Origin: Prolixibacteraceae bacterium
GTDB lineage: Bacteria; Bacteroidota; Bacteroidia; Bacteroidales; Prolixibacteraceae
NCBI GenBank assembly: GCA_016931385.1
Contig: JAFGEV010000091.1
Span: forward strand, 1 to 34,238
Length of the DNA: 34,238 nucleotides
Reading direction: 5' to 3'
In this document: positions 26,033-34,238 of the stretch, piece by piece
Position numbering within the stretch: the stretch's first letter is position 1
Layout: each line of letters begins with the position of its first letter
Notes under the pieces: model-generated
What the model was told of the DNA's origin: nothing
Database searches by the model: none
The model's input: only the letters and a program-made list of their open reading frames with translations
Translations under genes and position numbers: made by a program

Positions 26033-28024
26033 GTGAAATACAGAAACCTTACCGATGAAGAAATTGCACGACTTGAATTACAAATGTGCACCTGCGAAGA
26101 ATGGAGCAATGTTTTTGTAGCTTCCGATTTTCAAACCCGAACAATTTATAACACTCATTTCGTTGGGGTAATAAAGATAGCTTCGCAAAATAAAAAGATT
26201 AAGTTGTTTGGCGGAATAAAACGCCATGCCGGCATTTACAATTCCACCCTTCACAATTGCAGTATAGGTGAAAACTGCTACATAAACTATGTGAAAAACC
26301 ATATCTCGAATTACAATATCGGGAATCATGTTATTATTAATAACGTTCAGATCATCGCCAATGAAGGGGAATCGAAATTTGCAAATGGGCAAAAGGTTGC
26401 TGTACTGGATGAGTCGGGCGGACGGGAAATAATGATATTTGACCAGATGACGGCACAGATAGCTTACATTATGACCCTTTACAGGTACCGGCCCAGGTTA
26501 ATCGAACAACTTGAATCTTTGATAAATGATTATGCCCGGCGTAAAGCATACCCCAGGGGATACATCGGCAATAATTCGGTAATTACAAATTCAGGATCAA
26601 TTAAAAATACCTGGTTTGGAGAACATCTTAAAATTGATGGAGCACGCTCGATCGAAAACGGCACCATTATCAGCAATAGCCATGCACCGGTAATAATTGG
26701 CAACAATGTTATTTTAAAAAATTTCATTGTTCAATCCGGGGCAAGCATCGTTGAAGGCGTTATTTTGGATAAATGTTTTGTTGGACAAGGCACAGAGCTT
26801 GGAAAAAATTATTCTGCCGAGAATTCAGTGTTTTTTGCAAACTGCCAGGGCTTTCATGGTGAGGCCTGCTCAATATTTGCCGGCCCCTATACTGTAACTC
26901 ACCACAAGTCAACTCTTTTGATAGCCGGAATGTATTCATTCCTGAACGCAGGGTCAGGATCGAACCAGAGCAACCACATGTACAAGCTTGGTCCGATTCA
27001 TATGGGGATTGTTGAAAGGGGATCGAAAACAACATCTGATTCATACATTCTATGGCCTGCGAAAGTTGGCCCCTTCACATTGGTTATGGGGCGGCATTTT
27101 AAGAACTCCGACACATCCGATATGCCCTTCTCATATCTTATCGAGCGTGACGATAAAACCTGGCTGGCGCCTGCCATCAACCTCCGGAGTGTTGGCACAA
27201 TAAGGGATGCCATGAAGTGGCCAAAGCGCGACAGAAGGTCCGATCCTGAAAAATTGGACCTGATCAATTTCAACCTATTAAGCCCTTTCACCATACAAAA
27301 AATGGTTAATGGTATAAAGATACTTGAAAACCTCAAGAATGTTTCGGGAAGTGCTTCCGAAGAATTTATTTATAACAATACCTCAATTTCCCGTAATTCA
27401 CTCGAAAGGGGCATTGAGATGTATAACATTGGAATTAATAAATTTCTGGGGAACTCGATTATTACCAGGCTTCATCAGTTTGAAATGAAAAATAAGGAAG
27501 ATTTCCAGAACCGTTTAATGCCCGATTCAGAAAAAGGGATGGGCGACTGGGTGGATATTTCGGGGATGATTGCCCCAAAAATGGAGCTTGATAACATTCT
27601 TGATGAAATTGAACAAGGGAAAATCGAACATATTTCAGATATAAAAAACAGGTTCAAATCTTTGCATCAGGCTTATTACGATTATGAATGGAACTGGACG
27701 ACCAACCTGCTTCAGTGGCGCATGAAGAAACCGCTTCAGGATATCACAGTAACCGATATTATTGAAGTTGTAGAACAATGGAAGAAGAGCGTTGTTGAAC
27801 TGGACAAGATGTTATACAACGATGCCAAAAAAGAATTCCAGTTAAGTTCAATGACCGGTTTTGGCAGCGATGGAGACTGGGAAACCCAACAGGCCGATTT
27901 CGATATGGTAAGGGGTAAGTTCGAAAGCAACAGTCTGGTTGTTGAAATCAAATCGCACATTCAACGTAAATCGGAACTGGGCAACAGGATGATTGAAGAA
28001 CTTAAGGCACTTCTCGATACTTGA
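26033..28024 (+). CDS. DUF4954 family protein with left-handed beta-helix (hexapeptide) repeats
   Basis: 663 aa from a GTG start; hexapeptide-type repeats (LHNCSIGENCYINYVKNHISNYNIGNHVIINNVQII; APVIIGNNVILKNFIVQSGASIVEGVILDKCFVGQGTELG) and the long C-terminal region expected of DUF4954. Confidence 0.85.
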   Translation: MKYRNLTDEEIARLELQMCTCEEWSNVFVASDFQTRTIYNTHFVGVIKIASQNKKIKLFGGIKRHAGIYNSTLHNCSIGENCYINYVKNHISNYNIGNHVIINNVQIIANEGESKFANGQKVAVLDESGGREIMIFDQMTAQIAYIMTLYRYRPRLIEQLESLINDYARRKAYPRGYIGNNSVITNSGSIKNTWFGEHLKIDGARSIENGTIISNSHAPVIIGNNVILKNFIVQSGASIVEGVILDKCFVGQGTELGKNYSAENSVFFANCQGFHGEACSIFAGPYTVTHHKSTLLIAGMYSFLNAGSGSNQSNHMYKLGPIHMGIVERGSKTTSDSYILWPAKVGPFTLVMGRHFKNSDTSDMPFSYLIERDDKTWLAPAINLRSVGTIRDAMKWPKRDRRSDPEKLDLINFNLLSPFTIQKMVNGIKILENLKNVSGSASEEFIYNNTSISRNSLERGIEMYNIGINKFLGNSIITRLHQFEMKNKEDFQNRLMPDSEKGMGDWVDISGMIAPKMELDNILDEIEQGKIEHISDIKNRFKSLHQAYYDYEWNWTTNLLQWRMKKPLQDITVTDIIEVVEQWKKSVVELDKMLYNDAKKEFQLSSMTGFGSDGDWETQQADFDMVRGKFESNSLVVEIKSHIQRKSELGNRMIEELKALLDT

Positions 28025-28090
28025 TACTGGATACTCGATACTGGATGTTCGATGCGATTGCTCGATTTTGGAATTTGGTTTTGGAATTTG
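28015..28090. repeat. 7-nt phased degenerate tandem repeat (NGATACT turning into GGAATTT-type)
   Basis: cgatact tgatact ggatact cgatact ggatgtt cgatgcg attgct cgatttt ggaattt ggtttt ggaattt g. Confidence 0.8.
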
Positions 28091-28110
28091 TTCTAACCGA
28101 TATATCAAAA

Positions 28111-28134
28111 AAAGGCGCCTCTCAGGGCGCCTTT
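28111..28134 (-). terminator. Terminator for the minus-strand susCD operon in a convergent gap
   Basis: Perfect stem AAAGGCGCC-tctcag-GGCGCCTTT; T7 tract follows on the minus strand. Confidence 0.75.
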
Positions 28135-28190
28135 CTGCTAACTAATTAACAATTACATTATAACTAAATCTATCTTGGGTAGAGTCAGTT

Positions 28191-29819
28191 CTATTCGTAG
28201 CCGGGGTTTTGGTCAATAATGTCTTTCATAAGATCCAGCTCGCTTTGAGGAAGCTGGAACAGGCCTTTTTTATCAACAAAATTACTGCCATCAACATCTA
28301 AGCTTGCAAGGTCCATAGAATTTGCATAGTCACCTCCATCAGTGTCATCAACATAGGTCAATATATCGGCAAGCTTTGAGAAATCGCCCTTACATGAGCG
28401 AAGGATATCCCAGTACCTCAGGCTTTCAAAACAAAGCTCCAGCCTGCGTTCAAGCATAATATTGTCGATTGATGCCGAAGTATAATTATGGCTGCCATCG
28501 CCAAATGCTCTTTCACGTACACGGTTTAAATAGTTAAGTGCAGTTCCGTCGCTGGCTCCGTTTAAAATTGAACGCAATTCGGCTCCCATGAGCAATACTT
28601 CAGAAAAACGAATGACCATGCGGTCTTCAAATCCTTTCGACTGCCAGTCGCCACCCATGTAATTTACTTCATTGGTAGTTCCAACTGCTGCAATCATGTA
28701 TTTTTTACAGTTGTATCTCGAAAACTGGGCCTGGGTGTTTGCTTCCCAGTTCCATTCAAGTCCTTCATCTTCCCATGAGAGGATGGATGCTTTTTTCCGT
28801 GTATCGGCATCATCGAATAAATTCCAAAGGGCAGGTACAACCGGGCAATAACCCCACCCGTTTCCATACGGTTCAACATTGTATCCCCTTGGCCCTACCA
28901 TTCTGTGAAAGGTTTCAACGCTAGGTGTACGGTCGAGGTTAAATGTAACAGACCACACACACTCCTTATTTATTTCACCTGCATATTGTCCAATATCGCC
29001 AAGTTCGGAATAGGTAGGCACCCTCCACAGGCTGGCAAATACCGGAACCAGGTCATGCCCGCTGTTGTTGATTACATCCTCGATGTGTTCCAAAGCCTGT
29101 GTTGTTGTGAATCCTTTAAGGTCAGGCTTGTTGTAATAACCTGTATAGTACATATAAACACGACCAATCATTGCTTTGGCAGCCCACTTGGTTACCCTTC
29201 CCCAGTTGGAAAAGTTCATTGTGGTGTAGGGGGCGGCCAAAGCATTATCGGCTGCATAAAACAGGTCTTGCAGGATAAATTCATAAAGGTCTTCTGCCGG
29301 TGTTCTTTCAGGAACAATGTCAGGAGCAATAGTTCGTTCCAGGGCAGGTACTTCACCAAAAAACTTAGTAAGTTCGAAATGGTAATATGCTCTTATAAAA
29401 CGTGCTTCTGCAAGATATTGCTTTTGCAGGTTTTCATTGCCTGTCCAGTCGACCAGTTCCTGGTTTTCGATGTAGGTATTTGCCCGGTATATTGCACCAT
29501 AATAAGTTCTCCAAAGTGTTTCGTGTGTATTGGCCTCAGGCCATTGCATCCCACGATCAATCCGTGTGGCACCTCCGCCATCACCAGAACCTGCACCACC
29601 GGCAGCATTGTCGGAAGCCATTTCTGAATAAAAAAACGGGCTCCAATAATCGTCGCGGAGCAGCATGTTATAAACAGATGTTAATGCCTTTGTAGCATCT
29701 TCAGGGGTTTGATAAAAGTTTTCAACTACCAGCGATGTGGTCGGTGTTTTTTCCAGAAACTCTTCGCTACATCCTGCAAAGAGAAATATCAATGTTGTGA
29801 TTATAAATATTTTCTTCAT
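28191..29819 (-). CDS. SusD/RagB family nutrient-binding outer membrane lipoprotein
   Basis: MKKIFIITTLIFLFAGCSEEFLEKTPTTSLVVENFYQTPEDATKALTSVYNML; TPAEDLYEFILQDL; WAAKAMIGRVYMY; VLLMGAELRSILNG; LELCFESLRYWDILR. Confidence 0.96.
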   Translation of the reverse strand: MKKIFIITTLIFLFAGCSEEFLEKTPTTSLVVENFYQTPEDATKALTSVYNMLLRDDYWSPFFYSEMASDNAAGGAGSGDGGGATRIDRGMQWPEANTHETLWRTYYGAIYRANTYIENQELVDWTGNENLQKQYLAEARFIRAYYHFELTKFFGEVPALERTIAPDIVPERTPAEDLYEFILQDLFYAADNALAAPYTTMNFSNWGRVTKWAAKAMIGRVYMYYTGYYNKPDLKGFTTTQALEHIEDVINNSGHDLVPVFASLWRVPTYSELGDIGQYAGEINKECVWSVTFNLDRTPSVETFHRMVGPRGYNVEPYGNGWGYCPVVPALWNLFDDADTRKKASILSWEDEGLEWNWEANTQAQFSRYNCKKYMIAAVGTTNEVNYMGGDWQSKGFEDRMVIRFSEVLLMGAELRSILNGASDGTALNYLNRVRERAFGDGSHNYTSASIDNIMLERRLELCFESLRYWDILRSCKGDFSKLADILTYVDDTDGGDYANSMDLASLDVDGSNFVDKKGLFQLPQSELDLMKDIIDQNPGYE

Positions 29820-29831
29820 GATTTCAAGCTT

Positions 29832-32800
29832 TTAAAAGGTTACATTAACTCCTACCAGGTACGTGCGAGGTGACGGATAAAAGCCCATATCTATTCCTGA
29901 TGCATATGCATCGCCTGAACCATAACCAACTTCGGGATCAAACCCGTTATATTCGGTTATGGTTAGGATGTTTGTTGCTGAAACATAAACACGGAAACGC
30001 TCAATGCCCGATTTTTTCAGGATTGAATTGCATAAGTCATATCCCAGGTTGATGCTTTTTATGCGCAAGTAATCTGCATCATGTATGTACAGGTCGCTGA
30101 ATTTACGCCAGTTTTGGTTCGATTCTTTCGAGAAGGTAACCCTGGGCATAGTTCCCGGAATTTCTTCGCCCGGATCAATTTCCTTGTTGCTGTTTACATC
30201 GTCCCATTGCCAACGGTTTTCAACAAGTTCACGGTTGTAGTTAAAATATTCGCGTTCCATTGCCCGGTACGACTGAACTATCTGGTTGCCACCCTGTCCC
30301 TGAACATTCATCGAAAAATCGAAACCTTTATAATTCAGGCTAAGTCTGAATCCGTAAATGAAATCAGGATGTGGATTACCAATCATAACTTTGTCAGCAT
30401 CTGTCAATATCCCATCTCCGTTAAGGTCAACCCTTTTCACGTCGCCAGGTTTGGCTGTGCGCTGTATGAGATTCCCTTCTTCGTCAACATAGTTGTCAAT
30501 TTCTTCCTGAGTCTGAAAAATACCATCGGTTTGGTAGCCGAAGAAGTATCCAAGGGGCATCCCTTCCTGGACACGATAAAACTCATCGCATCCATTATAA
30601 AGTACCGATGAAGAACCGTGAATGATACTGTCGGGAACTTCTGTAACCTTATTGCTATTATAAGCAAAGTTTGCAGCAGCTTCGAAGTAAAAATCTTTTC
30701 CAAAATTCTTTTGAAAGGCAAGTTCAGCTTCAATACCACTGTTAATAACATTACCTCCATTAATATATGGATTTGTTGTTCCACTTATACCAGCAATACC
30801 CGACAGACCAGGAACTGTAGCCTGCATAATCCAGTCCTTACTCGATTTCTGGTACCAATCGAAGGTGAACCTGAAATTTTCAAGAAACCGCGAATCAATA
30901 CCGATGTTAATTTGTTCCGAAGCCTCCCATCTTAAGTCGGGGTTGGCGTAAATAATCGGGGAAATCCCCACTTGTTCAGAACCCCCGAAAACATAATTGC
31001 GATTGTCGGTTGTTGTAGCACCTGTACCTACCCTGGCCATATATATGTATCGGTCTGAAGGTTCTTTACCGTTTTGCCCCCAACTGGCACGAATTTTAAG
31101 GAAATCGAGCCATCCCTGGTCTTCCATAAAACTTTCTTTGGATATGACCCATCCAACCGATGCTGAGGGAAAGTAACCGAAACGGTTGTTTTTACCGAAA
31201 CGTGAAGAACCATCACGACGCAAAGAGATTGTAGCCATGTATTTTTCGTCAAAGTCGTAACTGACCCTGCCAAAAACAGAGAAACGGCTGTCGCCTTCAC
31301 CAAAATCACCTTGGATTGAATAACTTGACACAAGTGTGTCGGGGCCAACATTTGATAAAACAGGTGCAGGGTTTATTAAGAAACCTTCCCTTACCGAGCG
31401 CATATTAAAATATGTACCGTCCTGTGCATTCATCCCTACAAGCGCCATCATGTGGTGTTTTCCAAATTCTTTCTGGTACGAGAGCACATTGTCGAAGTTA
31501 TAATTAAATGTTCGTGACATACTCTGTTCGTAGTCGGGATATGGTAAATTATAGGTTTCAGATGTAAGGGTAAAGGTGTCCCTGTAGCTTGAGTAATAGT
31601 TGTAACCCAATATTGCACCAAAATCGGTCCGGAATTTTAATCCTGGTATAATTTCAATTTCTGCATAAATATTTCCAACCAGATCATCCCAGTTATTCAC
31701 CCCATTATAATTATAGTGCATACCAGCAATTGGGTTGGCTTGCGTTTCATTGTATTCTGAGCGTCCATAGCCATCCCAAACATTTTCATCATAAACGGGG
31801 ATTAGAGGACTGGCCCCCAGTATGTCATGCATAAAATTGCTGTAAATATTGCCGGTTCCCAATGCTTTGCTTTTGCGGTGAGTATAAGTCAGGTTTTCAC
31901 CCACTTTCAGATACTCTTTCAATTTGTGTTCAGAATTGATTCGGAGGCCAATCCTTTCATAAAACGATTTGTCTTCGTAATCGTAAATGCCTTCTTCCGA
32001 ATTGTAGGAAACAGAAACCGAATAAGTCGATTTATCCGAACCGCCCGAAATGCCAATATAATGGCTTTGTGAAGGGGCATTTTTGTTTGTAATCTCTTCT
32101 AACCAATCGGTACCCTCGCCAAGAGAGTTAATGTATTCATCGGTAAAAGGTAATGCCCTTGAAGGCCTCTCGTTATAGCTTGCTTCATTAATGATCATGG
32201 CATACTCTTTTGCATTGAGCAGGTCGAGCTTCTTTGAAGGATTTGAAATACCATAGTATGCATCGTAGGTAACTTTCGCTTCACCGGCTTTTCCTTTTTT
32301 TGTTGTGATAAGCACAACGCCGTTTGCAGCCCTTGAACCATAAATGGCAGCTGATGCAGCATCTTTTAGTACATCGACACTTTCAACATCCGAGGGATTA
32401 ATCATGTTCATGTTTCCGGGAACACCATCGATCAATACCAGCGGTTCGTTTCCGTTGATGGATGAAAGACCGCGAATGGTGATATTGTAATCAGAACCCG
32501 GTTGGCCCGAACGCTTTACAATTGACATACCCGGGGTAAGTCCCTGCAGGGCATTCTCAATCCGGTTGACATTATTCCTGGTAAATTCTTCGTTTTTGAT
32601 CTGAACAGTAGCGCCGGTAACCAGTTTCTTTTTCTGAACACCATACCCGACCACAACAACTTCATCAACTTCCTGAATATCTTTTTCGAGGAAAATTTCG
32701 ATAAAATCCTGGTCGCCAACAGGTACGTCTACAGATTTATACCCGATATAAATCGCACTGAGCACTGGATTGTCTTCCAGAACTTTGATTGAAAAGGCGC

Positions 32801-33011
32801 CGTTAATATCGGTGGTTGTTCCAATGGTTGTACCTTTAATGACGATGTTCACACCAACAAGGGTTTCCCCTGTTTCATCCTTGACAACGCCAGCAATTGA
32901 GCGTCCCTGGGCAAATACGGTTGCACTGAAAGCGAACAATGAAATACAAAGAATTATCATTCGTTTCAATCGCATCCTGTATAGCCATTTAACAATTGAA
33001 AAATGTTTCAT
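29832..33011 (-). CDS. SusC/RagA family TonB-dependent outer membrane receptor
   Basis: Start re-assigned to MKHFSIVKWLYRMRLKRMIILCISLFAFSATVFAQ (ORF track start 33089); carboxypeptidase-like N domain SIAGVVKDETGETLVGVNIVIKGTTIGTTTDINGAFS, TonB box-like DEVVVVGYGVQKKKLVTGA, LVLIDGVPGNMNMINPSDVESVDVLKDAASAAIYGSRAANGVVLITTKKG. Confidence 0.97.
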   Translation of the reverse strand: MKHFSIVKWLYRMRLKRMIILCISLFAFSATVFAQGRSIAGVVKDETGETLVGVNIVIKGTTIGTTTDINGAFSIKVLEDNPVLSAIYIGYKSVDVPVGDQDFIEIFLEKDIQEVDEVVVVGYGVQKKKLVTGATVQIKNEEFTRNNVNRIENALQGLTPGMSIVKRSGQPGSDYNITIRGLSSINGNEPLVLIDGVPGNMNMINPSDVESVDVLKDAASAAIYGSRAANGVVLITTKKGKAGEAKVTYDAYYGISNPSKKLDLLNAKEYAMIINEASYNERPSRALPFTDEYINSLGEGTDWLEEITNKNAPSQSHYIGISGGSDKSTYSVSVSYNSEEGIYDYEDKSFYERIGLRINSEHKLKEYLKVGENLTYTHRKSKALGTGNIYSNFMHDILGASPLIPVYDENVWDGYGRSEYNETQANPIAGMHYNYNGVNNWDDLVGNIYAEIEIIPGLKFRTDFGAILGYNYYSSYRDTFTLTSETYNLPYPDYEQSMSRTFNYNFDNVLSYQKEFGKHHMMALVGMNAQDGTYFNMRSVREGFLINPAPVLSNVGPDTLVSSYSIQGDFGEGDSRFSVFGRVSYDFDEKYMATISLRRDGSSRFGKNNRFGYFPSASVGWVISKESFMEDQGWLDFLKIRASWGQNGKEPSDRYIYMARVGTGATTTDNRNYVFGGSEQVGISPIIYANPDLRWEASEQINIGIDSRFLENFRFTFDWYQKSSKDWIMQATVPGLSGIAGISGTTNPYINGGNVINSGIEAELAFQKNFGKDFYFEAAANFAYNSNKVTEVPDSIIHGSSSVLYNGCDEFYRVQEGMPLGYFFGYQTDGIFQTQEEIDNYVDEEGNLIQRTAKPGDVKRVDLNGDGILTDADKVMIGNPHPDFIYGFRLSLNYKGFDFSMNVQGQGGNQIVQSYRAMEREYFNYNRELVENRWQWDDVNSNKEIDPGEEIPGTMPRVTFSKESNQNWRKFSDLYIHDADYLRIKSINLGYDLCNSILKKSGIERFRVYVSATNILTITEYNGFDPEVGYGSGDAYASGIDMGFYPSPRTYLVGVNVTF

Positions 33012-33239
33012 GGTAGTTACGATTAGATAAATTTCTTTTTGAATAGGTTCTGTTAATAATGCGATTTCAATAATTGAAAGCAACAGCATAATTACTGCTT
33101 TTTCTACACCGCGGGGTAAGCAATTTGTTTAAAAAGAGGGTGTAATTTGTAAAAAAGGCCAAATGGAGAAAAACATACAATTTTATTTAAAAGGAGAAAT
33201 ATTCAATGGGGAAATATTGAAAAAACGACAGACAGTTCT

Positions 33240-34238
33240 TTACCAGCTTTTTGAAAGTTTTAACATAGCCCCAAGCCGGTTTTGGTATAGATTGCCGAAA
33301 TCGGCTGCCAGTGACAAGGATATGTCTATGGGAAGCTTTTGCTTTATATAACCTAGGTTCAGTAAAAAAGAAAACTGGTTAGCAGGTGGGTCAAAAGGTG
33401 TGTTGTAGGTACCAAGGTTATAAGTATAGGTAAGGCGTGAATCCCAGTTAATTATTCCGGCCAGTGTTCCTATGATGCCAAGGTGGTGCATTGCAACGCG
33501 CGTGTTCGAAATGTTTATGACCATCCCTTGGTCATTATAAACTAAAGGGGCAAAAACAGGGGAGCACATCAAGTATCCTTTATATGTGTATCCCGAACGG
33601 TAAGTGCTGTGGTTATAATAATTATCGCGGCCCCGCATGTAACCGTAGAGGTGTGTGTCACCACTTTGGTGGATGGTGTACATGAATTCGTAAACGGCTT
33701 TTTCTACTATTCCTTTTTGCTTAAGATCGATATAAGCCCCTATAAGGTTATCACGCCAGTTATCGCCTTCCATTCCCGATTTATCTTCAAACGGATGGCT
33801 TAAGTATAACGATAGTTTATAGTTTGGTTTGTCGATGTTGTACTGAAGGTAATACGAGCCAAACTGATTTCCAGCAATATTTAGTTGATCGGTATTTAAA
33901 AAGGTAGAGTCACCCGGTTTTCCAGTAACATACAAAAAATAATGTTCTATTCCAGGTAATTCGCCATATCTTGATGAAGTGCCCCCCCACATCACAAAAT
34001 GGTTTAAGCCTACGGTAAGGTCAGATTGTTTGCTGATTTTAAAATTCAGGTAAAATGACTTGTGATGCAAATGGGCATCCTTCACATAGCGGTTATCATC
34101 AAGTATCCCCTCGTCGTATTCAGCTTTAAAAAGCAGCCAGTTTTTCCAAAAGAATGGATTTACAAAGCCATCGGTCGAAAAACGGATCTTTGGATATGGG
34201 CGTGCATTTAAAGTCCGGTCAATGTTCATATTGGTTGA
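33240..34238 (-). CDS. Capsule assembly Wzi family-like outer membrane protein, 5' part truncated by window edge
   Basis: Frame open to the right edge (upstream of the ORF-track Met it reads STN in frame); VGLNHFVMWGGTSSRYGELPG and beta-barrel-like repeats as in Wzi-family proteins. Confidence 0.7.
   Translation of the reverse strand, partial: STNMNIDRTLNARPYPKIRFSTDGFVNPFFWKNWLLFKAEYDEGILDDNRYVKDAHLHHKSFYLNFKISKQSDLTVGLNHFVMWGGTSSRYGELPGIEHYFLYVTGKPGDSTFLNTDQLNIAGNQFGSYYLQYNIDKPNYKLSLYLSHPFEDKSGMEGDNWRDNLIGAYIDLKQKGIVEKAVYEFMYTIHQSGDTHLYGYMRGRDNYYNHSTYRSGYTYKGYLMCSPVFAPLVYNDQGMVINISNTRVAMHHLGIIGTLAGIINWDSRLTYTYNLGTYNTPFDPPANQFSFLLNLGYIKQKLPIDISLSLAADFGNLYQNRLGAMLKLSKSW

Noticed and set aside
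28905-29627. 240-aa plus-strand ORF inside SusD
   Set aside because: Fully antisense to a confident SusD gene; Cys-rich shadow translation with no family.
33163-33351. 62-aa plus-strand ORF between susC and the Wzi-like gene
   Set aside because: Overlaps the 3' end of the Wzi-like gene in antisense; AT-rich and without support.
1-34238. tRNA/rRNA genes, IS elements, integrases, prophage or toxin-antitoxin modules
   Set aside because: None recognised on either strand from the translations or by reading for tRNA-like cloverleaf ends; a tRNAscan/Infernal run would be needed to exclude small RNAs.

Overview
The window is a gene-dense segment of a Bacteroidota chromosome, probably Bacteroidales/Marinilabiliales-like (inferred from the SusC/SusD pair, type IX secretion sorting domains, a DUF4954 protein and REP-like intergenic repeats). 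From left to right it contains: a minus-strand efflux operon (TolC-like OMP, membrane fusion protein, two tandem RND pumps, the second truncated by the left edge); a minus-strand ABC transporter pair (ATPase plus a large permease with an M1-peptidase-like exodomain lacking HEXXH and a golvesin/CBM-like C-terminus); two tandem plus-strand DUF362 paralogs with type IX sorting tails, the second carrying a beta-propeller and an Fn3-like region; an aldehyde dehydrogenase; prolyl-tRNA synthetase (minus); a Tyr/Trp- and Ser-rich lipoprotein and an OmpP1/FadL-type protein; a small unknown protein, a class I methyltransferase and a DUF4954 hexapeptide-repeat protein; a minus-strand SusD/SusC pair; and a partial Wzi-like capsule assembly protein at the right edge. 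No tRNA, rRNA, CRISPR array, IS element or prophage was recognised. The observations most worth following up are: (1) an apparent 44-aa propeller blade intercalated in the Fn3-like domain of the second DUF362 protein; (2) an internal three-TM leader ending in a conserved A-x-A in both DUF362/T9SS proteins; (3) a permease fused to a catalytically degenerate M1-like domain and a golvesin-like domain; (4) a 7-nt phased repeat family at three intergenic loci, one of which supplies a stop codon; (5) REP-like elements abutting CDS boundaries. Assignments rest on motif recognition by eye; no database search was run.
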